Shown one piece after another: positions 18,678 through 26,444 of a DNA stretch of 64,000 bases. Below the pieces are notes generated by a model that saw nothing but the letters and a program-made list of their open reading frames with translations, was not told the DNA's origin and ran no database searches. The translations under genes were made by a program, and so were the position numbers. The DNA is from Sphingomonas sp. Leaf33 (lineage in GTDB: Bacteria > Pseudomonadota > Alphaproteobacteria > Sphingomonadales > Sphingomonadaceae), in NCBI RefSeq assembly GCF_001421785.1, contig NZ_LMLB01000001.1:540382-604381 (forward strand), in the 5' to 3' direction. Within the stretch, counting starts at the first letter, position 1. The number at the start of each line of letters is the position of its first letter.

Positions 18678-19877
18678 TTACCGCCCCCCGAAGCCGGCCG
18701 GTGCCGGCGACACCGTCACCGTCGCGCCGCTGCGGATCTCCTGCACCTCCAACGCACGCTCTGCGATGCCGTCGCGGCCGAAGCGGAACGCGCCGTCCAG
18801 CCCTGCGAACCCATCGCGATCGGTCAGGCGATTCTCGGGGAAACGATCCCCCACCCGCCAGTCGCGCGCGATGCGGACCGTCAGCAGGACCGCGTCATAG
18901 CCGAGACTCGACAGGCGATACGGCGCGGTACCGAAGCGGGCGCGATACTTGCCCGCATACTGGCGGTAGAGCGTGTTGGAGACGCTGGCGAACCAAGCGC
19001 CGTTCAACGCCGCATTGCCGCCGATACCGGTGTCGGCATTCCACAATTCGGTGCCGAGGACGCGGGCGCTCGCGCCGGCAGACCGCTTCAATGCCGGTAC
19101 GGCCAGGCTCGCGGTGCCGGCGCTGTCGGCGATCAGCACCGCCTGGAACGGCGATGCGCGGGTCAGGCGACCGACCGCAGCGGTGATCGACCCGGCCGAC
19201 CGGTCATAGGTCTGCATCCCCGTCACGCGCCCGCCGGCCCCTTCGACCGCGCGCAGGAACGCGGTCGACGCGCGTTCGCCATAGGTACCCGCCGGGACCA
19301 GCCCGGCGAAGTCGGTGATGCCGGTGCCGCGCGCGTAATCGACCACGCGCTCGATCGACTGGGTCGGGGCGTAGCCGAGCAGATAGGCACCGTTGCCGGC
19401 AACCGAGGTGTCGTTGGAGAAGCTCAGTACCGGCACCCGCGCGGCGCGGGCGATCGGCGTGACGGCGCGGACATCCTCGGCCAGCAGCGGTCCCAGGATC
19501 AACTGTGCACCTTCGTCGATCGCGCGCTGCGCGGCCGCTGCGGCACCGCCCGACGTATCGTAATTGGTGATGCGGACCCTTTCGTTGCGCAGGTCGAGCA
19601 GTGCAAGCTGGGTCGCGTTGGCCAGACTCCGTCCGACCGCGGCGTTGGCGCCCGACAATGGCACGAGCAGCGCGACGCGGTGGCGTGCGCTATCCTCGGG
19701 CAGGGCCGGGGTGATGGGACGTGGCGATGTCGGGCGCGGGGTAGCGGTCGCCGGGGGCGGCGGCGGCGGACCGGCGTCGCGCGGTACGACGGCGCAGGCG
19801 CTCAGCAGCGCCGCGCCGAGCAGCACCACTGCCTGCCGAATTTTGCGCAGTTGCGGTGTGTGTGCCACCTCCGCCAT
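18678..19877 (-). CDS. Penicillin-binding protein activator (LpoA-like periplasmic-binding lipoprotein)
   Basis: Lipoprotein of 399 residues. An N-terminal signal with lipobox 'LLSAC' is followed by a Pro/Thr-rich linker (about 35-60) and a type I periplasmic-binding fold: 'HRVALLVPLSGANAAVGRSLANATQLALLDL', 'QLILGPLLAEDVRAVTPIARAARVPVLSFSND' and 'LSSLGYDAVLLTVRIA'. LpoA-family proteins activate PBP1a from the outer membrane side; here the N-terminal TPR domain of E. coli LpoA is absent, as is usual in alphaproteobacteria. The start is only 13 bp from the divergent rsmI start, so both must share a very compact promoter region. Binding partner is inferred from family only. Confidence 0.85.
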   Translation of the reverse strand: MAEVAHTPQLRKIRQAVVLLGAALLSACAVVPRDAGPPPPPPATATPRPTSPRPITPALPEDSARHRVALLVPLSGANAAVGRSLANATQLALLDLRNERVRITNYDTSGGAAAAAQRAIDEGAQLILGPLLAEDVRAVTPIARAARVPVLSFSNDTSVAGNGAYLLGYAPTQSIERVVDYARGTGITDFAGLVPAGTYGERASTAFLRAVEGAGGRVTGMQTYDRSAGSITAAVGRLTRASPFQAVLIADSAGTASLAVPALKRSAGASARVLGTELWNADTGIGGNAALNGAWFASVSNTLYRQYAGKYRARFGTAPYRLSSLGYDAVLLTVRIARDWRVGDRFPENRLTDRDGFAGLDGAFRFGRDGIAERALEVQEIRSGATVTVSPAPAGFGGR

Positions 19878-19890
19878 AGTCTTTCCCCTT

Positions 19891-20724
19891 ATGAACGCCG
19901 AACTTCCCCCAGGTCTCTACATCGTCGCGACCCCCATCGGCAATCTCGGTGACCTGAGCCCGCGCGCGGCCCAAGTCCTTGCGAATGCTGACGTCATCGC
20001 GGTGGAGGACAGCCGCGTCACCGCCAAGCTGCTCCAGCACATCGGTGCCAAGCGAACGATGACGCCGTACCACGATCATAATGCCGAAGCCGTGCGGCCC
20101 GGCCTGGTCGCGCGAATGGGCGGCGAAGTCGTCGCGCTGGTCAGCGATGCCGGCACGCCGCTGATCTCCGACCCCGGCTACAAACTGGTCCGCGATGCGC
20201 GCGCGGCGGGGCACAATGTGGTGACGGTGCCGGGGCCCTGCGCGGCGGTCGCGGCGTTGACGCTGGCCGGATTGCCGACCGATCGGTTCCTGTTCCTCGG
20301 CTTCCTGCCGCCCAAGGCCGGCGCCCGCGCAACCGCCATCGCCGAAGTCGCGAGCGTCCGCGCGACTCTGATCCTCTACGAATCAGGTCCACGGCTGGCG
20401 GTGACGCTGGCGGCGCTGGCCGAGGGGCTTGGCGACCGCGAGGCGGGAGTGGCACGCGAGATCACCAAGCGGTTCGAGGAATGTGTGACGGGCACATTGT
20501 CCGACCTTGCCGCACGGTATGCCGACGCACCGCCCAGGGGGGAGATCGTCGTGATCGTGGCGCCGCCCGGCGAGCCCGAGCCGGCGAGCGAGGAGGATGC
20601 CGATACCGCCCTGCGCGAGGCGCTGACCCGCCTGCCGGTGTCGAAGGCGGCGGGGGAAGTGGCGAAGAAGCTTGGGCTCGACCGGCGCGAACTCTATGCG
20701 CGGGCAATGGAGTTGAAGGGGTGA
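19891..20724 (+). CDS. rsmI: 16S rRNA (cytidine(1402)-2'-O)-methyltransferase RsmI
   Basis: SAM-dependent methyltransferase of 277 residues that methylates the 2'-O of C1402 in 16S rRNA. Tetrapyrrole-methylase fold with 'GLYIVATPIGNLGDLSPRA', 'EDSRVTAKLLQHIG', 'ALVSDAGTPLISDPGYKLVR' and 'VPGPCAAVAALTLAGLPTDRFLFLGFLP', all typical RsmI blocks. ATG 19891 begins directly at the conserved 'PPGLYIVATPIGN' region; the upstream part of the frame reads through the divergent gene and is not coding. The stop overlaps the GTG of yraN (GTGA at 20721-20724), and rsmI-yraN is a known conserved pair. Confidence 0.96.
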   Translation: MNAELPPGLYIVATPIGNLGDLSPRAAQVLANADVIAVEDSRVTAKLLQHIGAKRTMTPYHDHNAEAVRPGLVARMGGEVVALVSDAGTPLISDPGYKLVRDARAAGHNVVTVPGPCAAVAALTLAGLPTDRFLFLGFLPPKAGARATAIAEVASVRATLILYESGPRLAVTLAALAEGLGDREAGVAREITKRFEECVTGTLSDLAARYADAPPRGEIVVIVAPPGEPEPASEEDADTALREALTRLPVSKAAGEVAKKLGLDRRELYARAMELKG

Positions 20725-21074
20725 GGGATCGCCAGGCCGCCGAAGCCGCCGGTCGCCGGGGCGAGCGGATCGCCGGCTGGTGGCTGCGATTGAAGGGCTG
20801 GCGTATCCTCGACCGCCGCGTACGCACGCCCGCCGGCGAAGTCGATCTGATCGCCCGGCGTGGCAATCTGGTCGCCTTCGTCGAGGTGAAGACCCGCGCG
20901 AGTGCCGCCGAGCTCGACTTCGCGATCGATCAGCGGCGACTGGCGCGCGTCGCGGCGGCGGCGGAGTATCTGATGCCACGCTACGCCGGACCGCAGGACG
21001 ACATTCGCGTCGACGTGCTGCTACTCGCCCGCGGCGCGGTGCCGCGGCATATCGAGAATGCCTGGATCGGGTGA
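20721..21074 (+). CDS. YraN family (UPF0102) endonuclease-fold protein
   Basis: Small protein of 117 residues of the UPF0102/YraN family, with a restriction-endonuclease-like fold related to Holliday junction resolvases; cellular role uncertain. Visible motifs are 'RRGERIAGWWLRLKGWRILDRRVRTPAGEVDLIARRGNLVAFVEVKTR' with the PD-(D/E)xK-like residues E..D..E-V-K, then 'QRRLARVAAAAEYL'. The start is a GTG inside the rsmI stop (GTGA), implying translational coupling. No ATG fits before the conserved block. The start choice is therefore well supported by context. Confidence 0.92.
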   Translation: MRDRQAAEAAGRRGERIAGWWLRLKGWRILDRRVRTPAGEVDLIARRGNLVAFVEVKTRASAAELDFAIDQRRLARVAAAAEYLMPRYAGPQDDIRVDVLLLARGAVPRHIENAWIG

Positions 21075-21106
21075 CATTCCGGCCCGGCCATCCTACCTCC
21101 GGCCAT

Positions 21107-22072
21107 ATGACCCAGTCCCTCACCGTCGCCGTCCAGATGGACCCGCTCGAATCGATCAACATCGCGGGCGATTCGAGCTTTGCGCTGATGCTGTCGGCGC
21201 AGGCGCGCGGGCACCGGCTGTTCCATTACGCCGCCGAGGATCTGAGCTATTCCGCCGGCCGCGTCTGGGCACGGGCGCATCCGGTCACCGTCCAGCGTGT
21301 CGTCGGCGATCACTTCAGCTTCGGCGGTCCGGTCGACCTGGACCTGGGTGAAGACGCCGACGTCGTGCTGATGCGGCAGGACCCGCCGTTCGACCTGGGC
21401 TACATCACCGCGACCCACCTGCTCGAACGGATTTCGGACCGTACGCTCGTCGTCAACGATCCGGCCAGCGTCCGCAACGCGCCGGAAAAAATCTGGGTGC
21501 TGGACTATGCGCAGTACATGCCGCCGACGCTCGTCACCCGCAGCCTCGACGAAGCGCGCAAATTCCTGGCCGTGCACGGCGAGATCGTCGTCAAGCCGCT
21601 CCACGGCAACGGCGGCAAGGCGATCTTCAAGGTCGGCCGCGACGGCGCCAACCTGTCCTCGCTGATCGAGGTGTTCAACACAGCGTATCGCGAACCCCAC
21701 ATGATCCAAGCATTTCTGCCCGGCGTGGCGAAGGGCGACAAGCGGATCGTGCTGGTCGACGGCGAGATCGCCGGTGCGATTAACCGCATTCCTGGCGAGG
21801 GCGAAATCCGTTCCAACCTGGCGGTCGGCGGATCGGCGGTGAAGACCGAGCTTACCGAGCGGGAGCGGGAAATCTGCGCCGTACTCGGGCTGGAACTGAA
21901 GCGCCGCGGACTCATCTTCGTCGGCATCGATGTCATCGGCGGCGAGTGGCTGACGGAAATCAACGTGACGTCGCCGACCGGCATCGTCGCGATCGACCGC
22001 TTCAACGGGACCGACACCGGCGCGATGATCTGGGACGCGATCGAGGCGCGGGTCGCCGCGCGTCGGGGCTGA
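21107..22072 (+). CDS. gshB: Glutathione synthase
   Basis: ATP-grasp ligase of 321 residues that joins gamma-glutamylcysteine and glycine. The prokaryotic GshB N terminus ('VAVQMDPLESINIAGDSSFALMLSAQARGH') is present, with 'MRQDPPFDLGYITATHLLE', the ATP-binding 'VVKPLHGNGGKAIFKV', 'IPGEGEIRSNLAVGGSA' and the metal-site ending 'LTEINVTSPTG'. Length fits the family (~315). It lies 32 bp after yraN and is probably in the rsmI-yraN-gshB operon, an arrangement common in alphaproteobacteria. The ATG at 21107 begins two codons before the conserved block. Confidence 0.96.
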   Translation: MTQSLTVAVQMDPLESINIAGDSSFALMLSAQARGHRLFHYAAEDLSYSAGRVWARAHPVTVQRVVGDHFSFGGPVDLDLGEDADVVLMRQDPPFDLGYITATHLLERISDRTLVVNDPASVRNAPEKIWVLDYAQYMPPTLVTRSLDEARKFLAVHGEIVVKPLHGNGGKAIFKVGRDGANLSSLIEVFNTAYREPHMIQAFLPGVAKGDKRIVLVDGEIAGAINRIPGEGEIRSNLAVGGSAVKTELTEREREICAVLGLELKRRGLIFVGIDVIGGEWLTEINVTSPTGIVAIDRFNGTDTGAMIWDAIEARVAARRG

Positions 22073-22112
22073 CACGAACCCTTTCGCGTCCCCCGAGAGT
22101 TACCCCGCGGCA

Positions 22113-22718
22113 ATGACCGACTTCATCCTCGATGCGATCGCGTGGGGCGGCTACATCGGCATCTTCCTGCTGATGGCGCTCGAAAACGTGGTGCCGCCCG
22201 TCCCGTCCGAGGTCATCATGGGCCTGGGCGGGATGGCGGTCGCGCGCGGCGACATGGCAATCCTGCCGCTGATCCTGTGGGGCACCGCCGGCACGACCGC
22301 GGGCAACTACTTCTGGTACGCGATCGGGCGGCGGTTCGGTTATAATGGACTAAAGCCAATCGTCGACCGCTTCGGCCGCGTGCTGACGATCGAGTGGGAG
22401 GATGTGGAGAAGCTCCACGGCTTCTTCCTGAAAAACGGCGGCAAGACCGTGTTCGTGTTCCGCTTCCTGCCGACGTTCCGCACGATGATCTCGCTGCCCG
22501 CGGGCATGGCATGTATGCCACACTGGCGCTTCACGCTCGCGACGTTCTTCGGCAGCGCGATCTGGAACACGGTGCTGGCGGGTGCAGGCTACTATCTGGG
22601 ATCGAATTTCGACCGGCTCGATCATTATGTCGGCCCGGTCGCCATCGCTTTCAGCGTCGCAATCGTGATCGGCTACCTCTACCGCGTCATCACCTGGAAG
22701 CCGCGCGCGAAGCGGTAG
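22113..22718 (+). CDS. DedA family membrane protein
   Basis: Inner-membrane protein of 201 residues, DedA/SNARE-associated family, members of which act as lipid scramblases or flippases for undecaprenyl phosphate or phospholipids. Motifs: 'LENVVPPVPSEVIMGLGG' (family E-x-x-x-P-x-P-[SG]-E), 'WGTAGTTAGNYFWYAIGRRFG' and 'VFRFLPTFRTMISLPAGMACM' (F/Y-R-F-x-P-x-x-R...G). About 4-5 hydrophobic segments, ending at a basic tail. It follows gshB by 40 bp. The specific lipid substrate is not visible. Confidence 0.92.
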   Translation: MTDFILDAIAWGGYIGIFLLMALENVVPPVPSEVIMGLGGMAVARGDMAILPLILWGTAGTTAGNYFWYAIGRRFGYNGLKPIVDRFGRVLTIEWEDVEKLHGFFLKNGGKTVFVFRFLPTFRTMISLPAGMACMPHWRFTLATFFGSAIWNTVLAGAGYYLGSNFDRLDHYVGPVAIAFSVAIVIGYLYRVITWKPRAKR

Positions 22719-22721
22719 GCG

Positions 22722-23600
22722 TTATGCCCGCGGGTGGGCGTTGCGGTAGACGTCGAGCAGATGCGCGGCATCGACGGCGGTATAGACTTGCGTCGAACTC
22801 AGGCTGGCGTGCCCCAATAACTCCTGCAACGCGCGCAAATCCGCCCCGCGGCCCAGCAGATGCGTCGCGAAACTGTGCCGTAGCGCGTGTGGTGTGGTGC
22901 GCTCGCCCAGTCCCAGCCGCCCGCGCGCGCCTTGCACCGACCGGCGGATGACGCCCCCCGCCAATGGTCCGCCCTTAGCTCCCCGGAACAGCGGTGCATC
23001 ACGCGGTATCGGCCAGGGCTGGAGGTCGGCATAGCGCGCGATCGCCTCGGCGACCGCCGGCAGGATCGGGACAACCCGCGTCTTGCTGCGCTTGCCGGTG
23101 ACGACCAGCGTTTCCCCCATCGGCAGCGCCGCGCCGGTCAGCGACAGCGCCTCGCCGATGCGCAGGCCGGCGCCGTACAGCAGCAGCAGCAGCGCCCAGT
23201 CGCGCGCGGCGATCCACGGCGCGCGGGCATCGTCGGCGACCTCCTCGGCCAGCGCAACGACTTCGTCCGGCGCGATCGGGCGCGGCACCCCCGTCTTGAC
23301 GCGCGGACCCTTCAAGCGCGGCGCCTCCACGCCCGCCCAGGCGAGGAAGCCGCGAACGGCCGACAGCTCTCGGGCGGCGGACGCATTACCCAGGCCGTCG
23401 CTGCGACGCTGGGCGAGAAACGCGCGCAGGTCGCTGGCGGTCACGCTCCCCAGCGCGTCGCGCGCGATGCCCTCGCCGCGATGCTGTTCCAGGAATCTCA
23501 TCAACCGCTCCGCCGTCGCCTGATACGCGCGCACGGTATGCGCCGAACGGCGGCGGTCGCGGGTCAGGTGCGCGGCATAGGCGGCGGGTAGCGGTTGCAT
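22722..23600 (-). CDS. xerC: Tyrosine recombinase XerC
   Basis: Site-specific recombinase of 292 residues, most likely the chromosomal XerC that resolves dimers at dif with XerD. The N-terminal SAM-like core-binding domain runs to about residue 100; the catalytic residues are R147 ('GAGLRIGEAL'), H238 and R241 ('HALRHSFATHLL'), H264 ('LLGHASL') and the nucleophile Y273 ('STQVY'). All are intact. Start ATG at 23600 matches family length; a longer in-frame extension to 24053 is not supported. It is tail-to-tail with the DedA gene (3 bp gap). The single chromosomal context without a mobile island argues against an integrase. Confidence 0.92.
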   Translation of the reverse strand: MQPLPAAYAAHLTRDRRRSAHTVRAYQATAERLMRFLEQHRGEGIARDALGSVTASDLRAFLAQRRSDGLGNASAARELSAVRGFLAWAGVEAPRLKGPRVKTGVPRPIAPDEVVALAEEVADDARAPWIAARDWALLLLLYGAGLRIGEALSLTGAALPMGETLVVTGKRSKTRVVPILPAVAEAIARYADLQPWPIPRDAPLFRGAKGGPLAGGVIRRSVQGARGRLGLGERTTPHALRHSFATHLLGRGADLRALQELLGHASLSSTQVYTAVDAAHLLDVYRNAHPRA

Positions 23601-23663
23601 GGTGCGCGACTCTAGACGCGCAGGGCGATTGACGGAATGCCCGTCACGGCGCAGCGTGACCGC

Positions 23664-24032
23664 ATGTTCGCGCCCCTGCTTCTCGCGCTCGTCCAAGTCG
23701 CCACGCCCGCGACGCCCGCCACGCCCGCGCTTGCCGGCGACTGGATCGTCGACCTGACCGCCAGGCCCGGCGACCCGCCCTACCGCCAGCCGATGCGGCT
23801 GGCGCTGAAGCCAGATGGGACGGTGACGGGCAGCTTCTATCGCAGCGAGATCCAGGCGGGGCGGTGGAAGACCGCGCGGGGGCGGACCTGCGTCAGCTTT
23901 CGCACGACCGATGGGGCAGGGCCGTATCACACCGCGGCGTGCTCGACGGGGGACCGGGTCAGCGGCCAGACCTGGGCAGAGCACCGCGGGTTTCTGTTCA
24001 ACTGGGACGCGGTGCGTGGGGTGGTGCGATAA
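23664..24032 (+). CDS. Exported hypothetical protein
   Basis: A 122-residue protein with a probable signal peptide ending near 'PATPALAGDW'. The remainder ('GDWIVDLTARPGDPPYRQPMRLALKPDGTVTGSFYRSEIQAGRWKTARGRTCVSFRTTDG') looks beta-rich, with one pair of cysteines. I do not recognise a family. The signal region carries a short tandem PAT repeat. The ATG at 23664 is preferred over 23637 because it starts at the signal peptide. It lies 63 bp upstream of the divergent xerC start, so the two may share a promoter region. Function unknown. Confidence 0.68.
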   Translation: MFAPLLLALVQVATPATPATPALAGDWIVDLTARPGDPPYRQPMRLALKPDGTVTGSFYRSEIQAGRWKTARGRTCVSFRTTDGAGPYHTAACSTGDRVSGQTWAEHRGFLFNWDAVRGVVR

Positions 24033-24055
24033 ACATGGGCGGGCTGACCCCACCT

Positions 24056-24081
24056 CCGTTCGCCCTGAGCTTGTCGAAGGG
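24056..24081. repeat. Single arm of the REP-like repeat
   Basis: CCGTTCGCCCTGAGCTTGTC followed by GAAGGG, then 'gctgtccttcttcggg', matching the left half of the paired repeats at 37747 and 49785. The right arm is absent, so this is a solo arm, located 24 bp after the exported hypothetical gene. Confidence 0.7.
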
Positions 24082-24125
24082 CTGTCCTTCTTCGGGCCGC
24101 AGAGCGGGAAAGAGCCGCAAGGGCC

Positions 24126-24223
24126 GACGCGGAAGTGAATTCCGCGTCGTCGGTCGGGAGCGGCTGGCCGCTCCCGCCGGCCGGCATCGCGTAGGCGCTT
24201 CGCGCACCGCGGCCGTCGCCTAC
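24126..24223. repeat. Three-hairpin composite element downstream of fsa (copy A)
   Basis: In order on the + strand: hairpin GACGCGGAA/TTCCGCGTC (24126-24148), the 8-mer GTCGGTCG (24149-24156), hairpin CGGGAGCGG/CCGCTCCCG (24155-24176), the block CGCCGGCCGG (24175-24184), and a larger hairpin GTAGGCG/CGCCTAC (24191-24223). The same order of parts, with identical GTCGGTCG and CGCCGGCCGG but different stems, lies downstream of glnA (53591-53673). Both copies sit directly after the 3' end of a minus-strand gene. Confidence 0.6.
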
Positions 24224-24235
24224 GGCCGACGCCGC

Positions 24236-24889
24236 TTACGCGATGCTTTGCCCGCTCTTCGCCCAGTCCGCCATGAAGCCCTCGATCCCCTTGTCGGTCA
24301 GCGGGTGCTTGACCAACTGGCGGATCACCGCCGGCGGGGCGGTCATCACGTCGGCGCCGAGCCTTGCGCTTTCGAGCACATGGATCGGGTGGCGGACGCT
24401 GGCGACCAGAATTTCGGTCGCGAAATCATAGTTGTCGTAGATCAGGCGGATGTCGCTGATCAGCTGCATCCCGTCGAAGCCGTTGTCGTCGTGGCGGCCG
24501 ACGAACGGCGAAATGAAGCTCGCGCCGGCCTTTGCCGCCAGCAGCGCCTGGTTGGCCGAGAAGCACAGCGTGACGTTCACCATCGTGCCGTCGTCGGTCA
24601 GCGCCTTGCAGGTTTTGAGGCCGTCGATCGTCAGCGGCACCTTGACCGCGACATTGTCGGCGATCTTCCGCAGGATTTCGGCCTCGCGCATCATGCCGGC
24701 GTGGTCCAGCGCGACGACCTCCGCCGACACCGGTCCGCTCGTGATCGTGCAGATCTCGCGCACGACTTCCAGGAAATCGCGGCCCGACTTGTGGATCAGC
24801 GACGGGTTGGTGGTGACGCCGTCGACCAGGCCCGATTCGGCCAGGTCGCGGATGTCCGCCGTGTCTGCGGTGTCGACGAAGAACTTCAT
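24236..24889 (-). CDS. fsa: Fructose-6-phosphate aldolase / small transaldolase
   Basis: TIM-barrel aldolase of 217 residues of the FSA/TalC group, which forms a Schiff base with dihydroxyacetone. The start '[31 protein letters not shown]' is diagnostic; K83 in 'NVAVKVPLT' is the Schiff-base lysine, and '[28 protein letters not shown]' follows. Length (~215) separates it from large transaldolase TalB. Physiologically it may act as the transaldolase of the pentose phosphate pathway, since many alphaproteobacteria have only this form. Start ATG at 24889 opens the conserved block. A composite hairpin element lies directly downstream. Confidence 0.9.
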   Translation of the reverse strand: MKFFVDTADTADIRDLAESGLVDGVTTNPSLIHKSGRDFLEVVREICTITSGPVSAEVVALDHAGMMREAEILRKIADNVAVKVPLTIDGLKTCKALTDDGTMVNVTLCFSANQALLAAKAGASFISPFVGRHDDNGFDGMQLISDIRLIYDNYDFATEILVASVRHPIHVLESARLGADVMTAPPAVIRQLVKHPLTDKGIEGFMADWAKSGQSIA

Positions 24890-24957
24890 GGCGGGTTCGC
24901 TCCCTCGCGTGATTTTCGTATGGTCCTTAGGGCGTTCGGGCCGGGCCCGGCACCCAC

Positions 24958-24984
24958 AAAATTAACGTCCGGCCGGCTAATTTT
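24958..24984. promoter_or_regulatory. AT-rich inverted repeat upstream of the GGDEF gene
   Basis: AAAATTA (24958-24964) and TAATTTT (24978-24984) are inverse complements spaced by 13 nt of GC-rich sequence, ending 5 bp before the ATG at 24990 in an otherwise GC-rich divergent promoter region (100 bp). This may be an operator or a -10-like region; no factor can be named. Confidence 0.4.
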
Positions 24985-24989
24985 CGGGC

Positions 24990-26444
24990 ATGTCGCGTCC
25001 TGAGTCTTCGTCCGTTACCAGCCACCGTGTCCGCGCGCTCAAGGCGCTCGACCTGATCGATGCCCCGCCCGAGCGCGCGTTCGAGGCGCTGGCTGCGCTT
25101 GCCGCAGAGCTGCTCGCGTGTCCGATGGGTGTCGTATCACTGATCGATGACGACCGGTTCCATCCGCTCGCTGCATCCGGCATCGCTGCAAGCCCTGCAC
25201 CGCGGGAGCAGGTCTTCTGCAACCGCACGATCGCGCGGAGCGATGCGGTGACGATTGCCGACGCCGCGCACGACGTCGAGTTTTCCACCAGCCCGCTCGT
25301 TGCTGACGCTCCGCATATCCGCAGCTATGCCGGTATCGCGATTTCCGCGCCCGATCCCGATGGCGGCCCCCGTGTGCCGATAGGGGCGGTGTGTGCGCTC
25401 GACACACGGCCACGGGCGTTCGGCCCCGAACAACACGCCGCGCTCGGTCATCTGAAGGCGCTGGCGGAAGCGCTGTTCGATGCGCGCGCGCTGCGGGTCG
25501 ACGCGGAAATCCAGTCGCAGGCACTGCGACGTAGCGACCGGACGTTCCGCCAGGCCGAACGCCTGGCCGAAATGGGATCGTGGCGGCTGGAACTGGCGGA
25601 CGAGACGGTGACGTGGTCGGATGGCGTGTACCGCATCTACGATCTCGATCCGTCGATCTCGCCGGCACTGGCGGGGGCAATGGATTTCTTTCCCGAACAC
25701 GCGCGGGCGACCGTCGCATCCTCACTGGCGACGACGATCGAGACCGGCGCGCCGTTCGACATCGAAGTCGATTTCGTCAGCGCCCGTGGTGTGCGCCGCC
25801 GGGTGCGATCGATGGGCGAGCTCGAGTTGCAGGGCGGTCGCGCGGTCGCCGTCGTCGGGATGTTCCAGGACGTGACCGCGCGCCACGCGCTGGAACAGAC
25901 GCTGCGGCGCTCGGCCAGCATCGACGACCTGACCCGTATCGCCAACCGCGCCGCGTTCAATGTCGAGCTGGAGCGCTGGGTCGGCGTTGCCCGCGCCGAT
26001 GGTAGCGCGCTGGAACTCGCGCTTGTCGATCTCGACCAGTTCAAGCAGATCAACGATGTCCACGGCCATCTGGTCGGAGACGAGGTGCTGCGCGCCTTCG
26101 GACGCCGCCTGCGCCGGGTCCACCCGAGCGATGCCTATGCCGCCCGCGTCGGCGGCGACGAATTCGCGCTGCTGCTGCGGGGGCAGGCCGCCCGCGACGC
26201 GCCGTCGTTGATCGCAAAGCTGCTGATCGATTTCCGGATGCCGGTCCATGCCGCGACCGGCGTCATCCCGGTGTCGGGGACGATCGGCCATGCCGCGTTC
26301 GACCCGGCCGAGACCGGCGTCCATCCCTTCGTTCACCGCGCCGACACTGCACTCTACGAGGCAAAACGAACGAAACGCGGCACGGCGCGCGCCTGGGGGC
26401 AGTTGCGAGAAGACGTTCGCCGCGGGGGGGTCAGAGCCGCCTGA
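24990..26444 (+). CDS. GAF-PAS-GGDEF diguanylate cyclase
   Basis: Cytoplasmic signalling protein of 484 residues. Domains in order: GAF (about 10-165, 'ELLACPMGVVSLIDDDRFHPLAASG'), a short coiled linker, PAS (about 185-300, 'WSDGVYRIYDLDPS' then 'GMFQDVTARHALE') and GGDEF (about 310-470). The active-site motif is intact ('ARVGGDEFALLL'), with 'LVDLDQFKQINDVHGHLVGDEVL', so it should make cyclic di-GMP. The RxxD inhibitory site normally five residues before GGDEF is missing (the region reads 'HPSDAYAAR'), suggesting no product feedback at that site. No transmembrane segment. The 3' end overlaps the convergent oxidase gene by 14 bp. The stimulus for GAF or PAS is unknown. Confidence 0.9.
   Translation: MSRPESSSVTSHRVRALKALDLIDAPPERAFEALAALAAELLACPMGVVSLIDDDRFHPLAASGIAASPAPREQVFCNRTIARSDAVTIADAAHDVEFSTSPLVADAPHIRSYAGIAISAPDPDGGPRVPIGAVCALDTRPRAFGPEQHAALGHLKALAEALFDARALRVDAEIQSQALRRSDRTFRQAERLAEMGSWRLELADETVTWSDGVYRIYDLDPSISPALAGAMDFFPEHARATVASSLATTIETGAPFDIEVDFVSARGVRRRVRSMGELELQGGRAVAVVGMFQDVTARHALEQTLRRSASIDDLTRIANRAAFNVELERWVGVARADGSALELALVDLDQFKQINDVHGHLVGDEVLRAFGRRLRRVHPSDAYAARVGGDEFALLLRGQAARDAPSLIAKLLIDFRMPVHAATGVIPVSGTIGHAAFDPAETGVHPFVHRADTALYEAKRTKRGTARAWGQLREDVRRGGVRAA

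Noticed and set aside
22722-23600. XerC-like recombinase as an integrase of a mobile island
   Set aside because: No att repeats, tRNA gene or cargo genes lie beside it, and the gene matches chromosomal XerC in length and position.
24128-24180. Rho-independent terminator for the exported hypothetical gene
   Set aside because: Hairpins are perfect but not followed by a T-run on either strand; kept as a repeat element instead.
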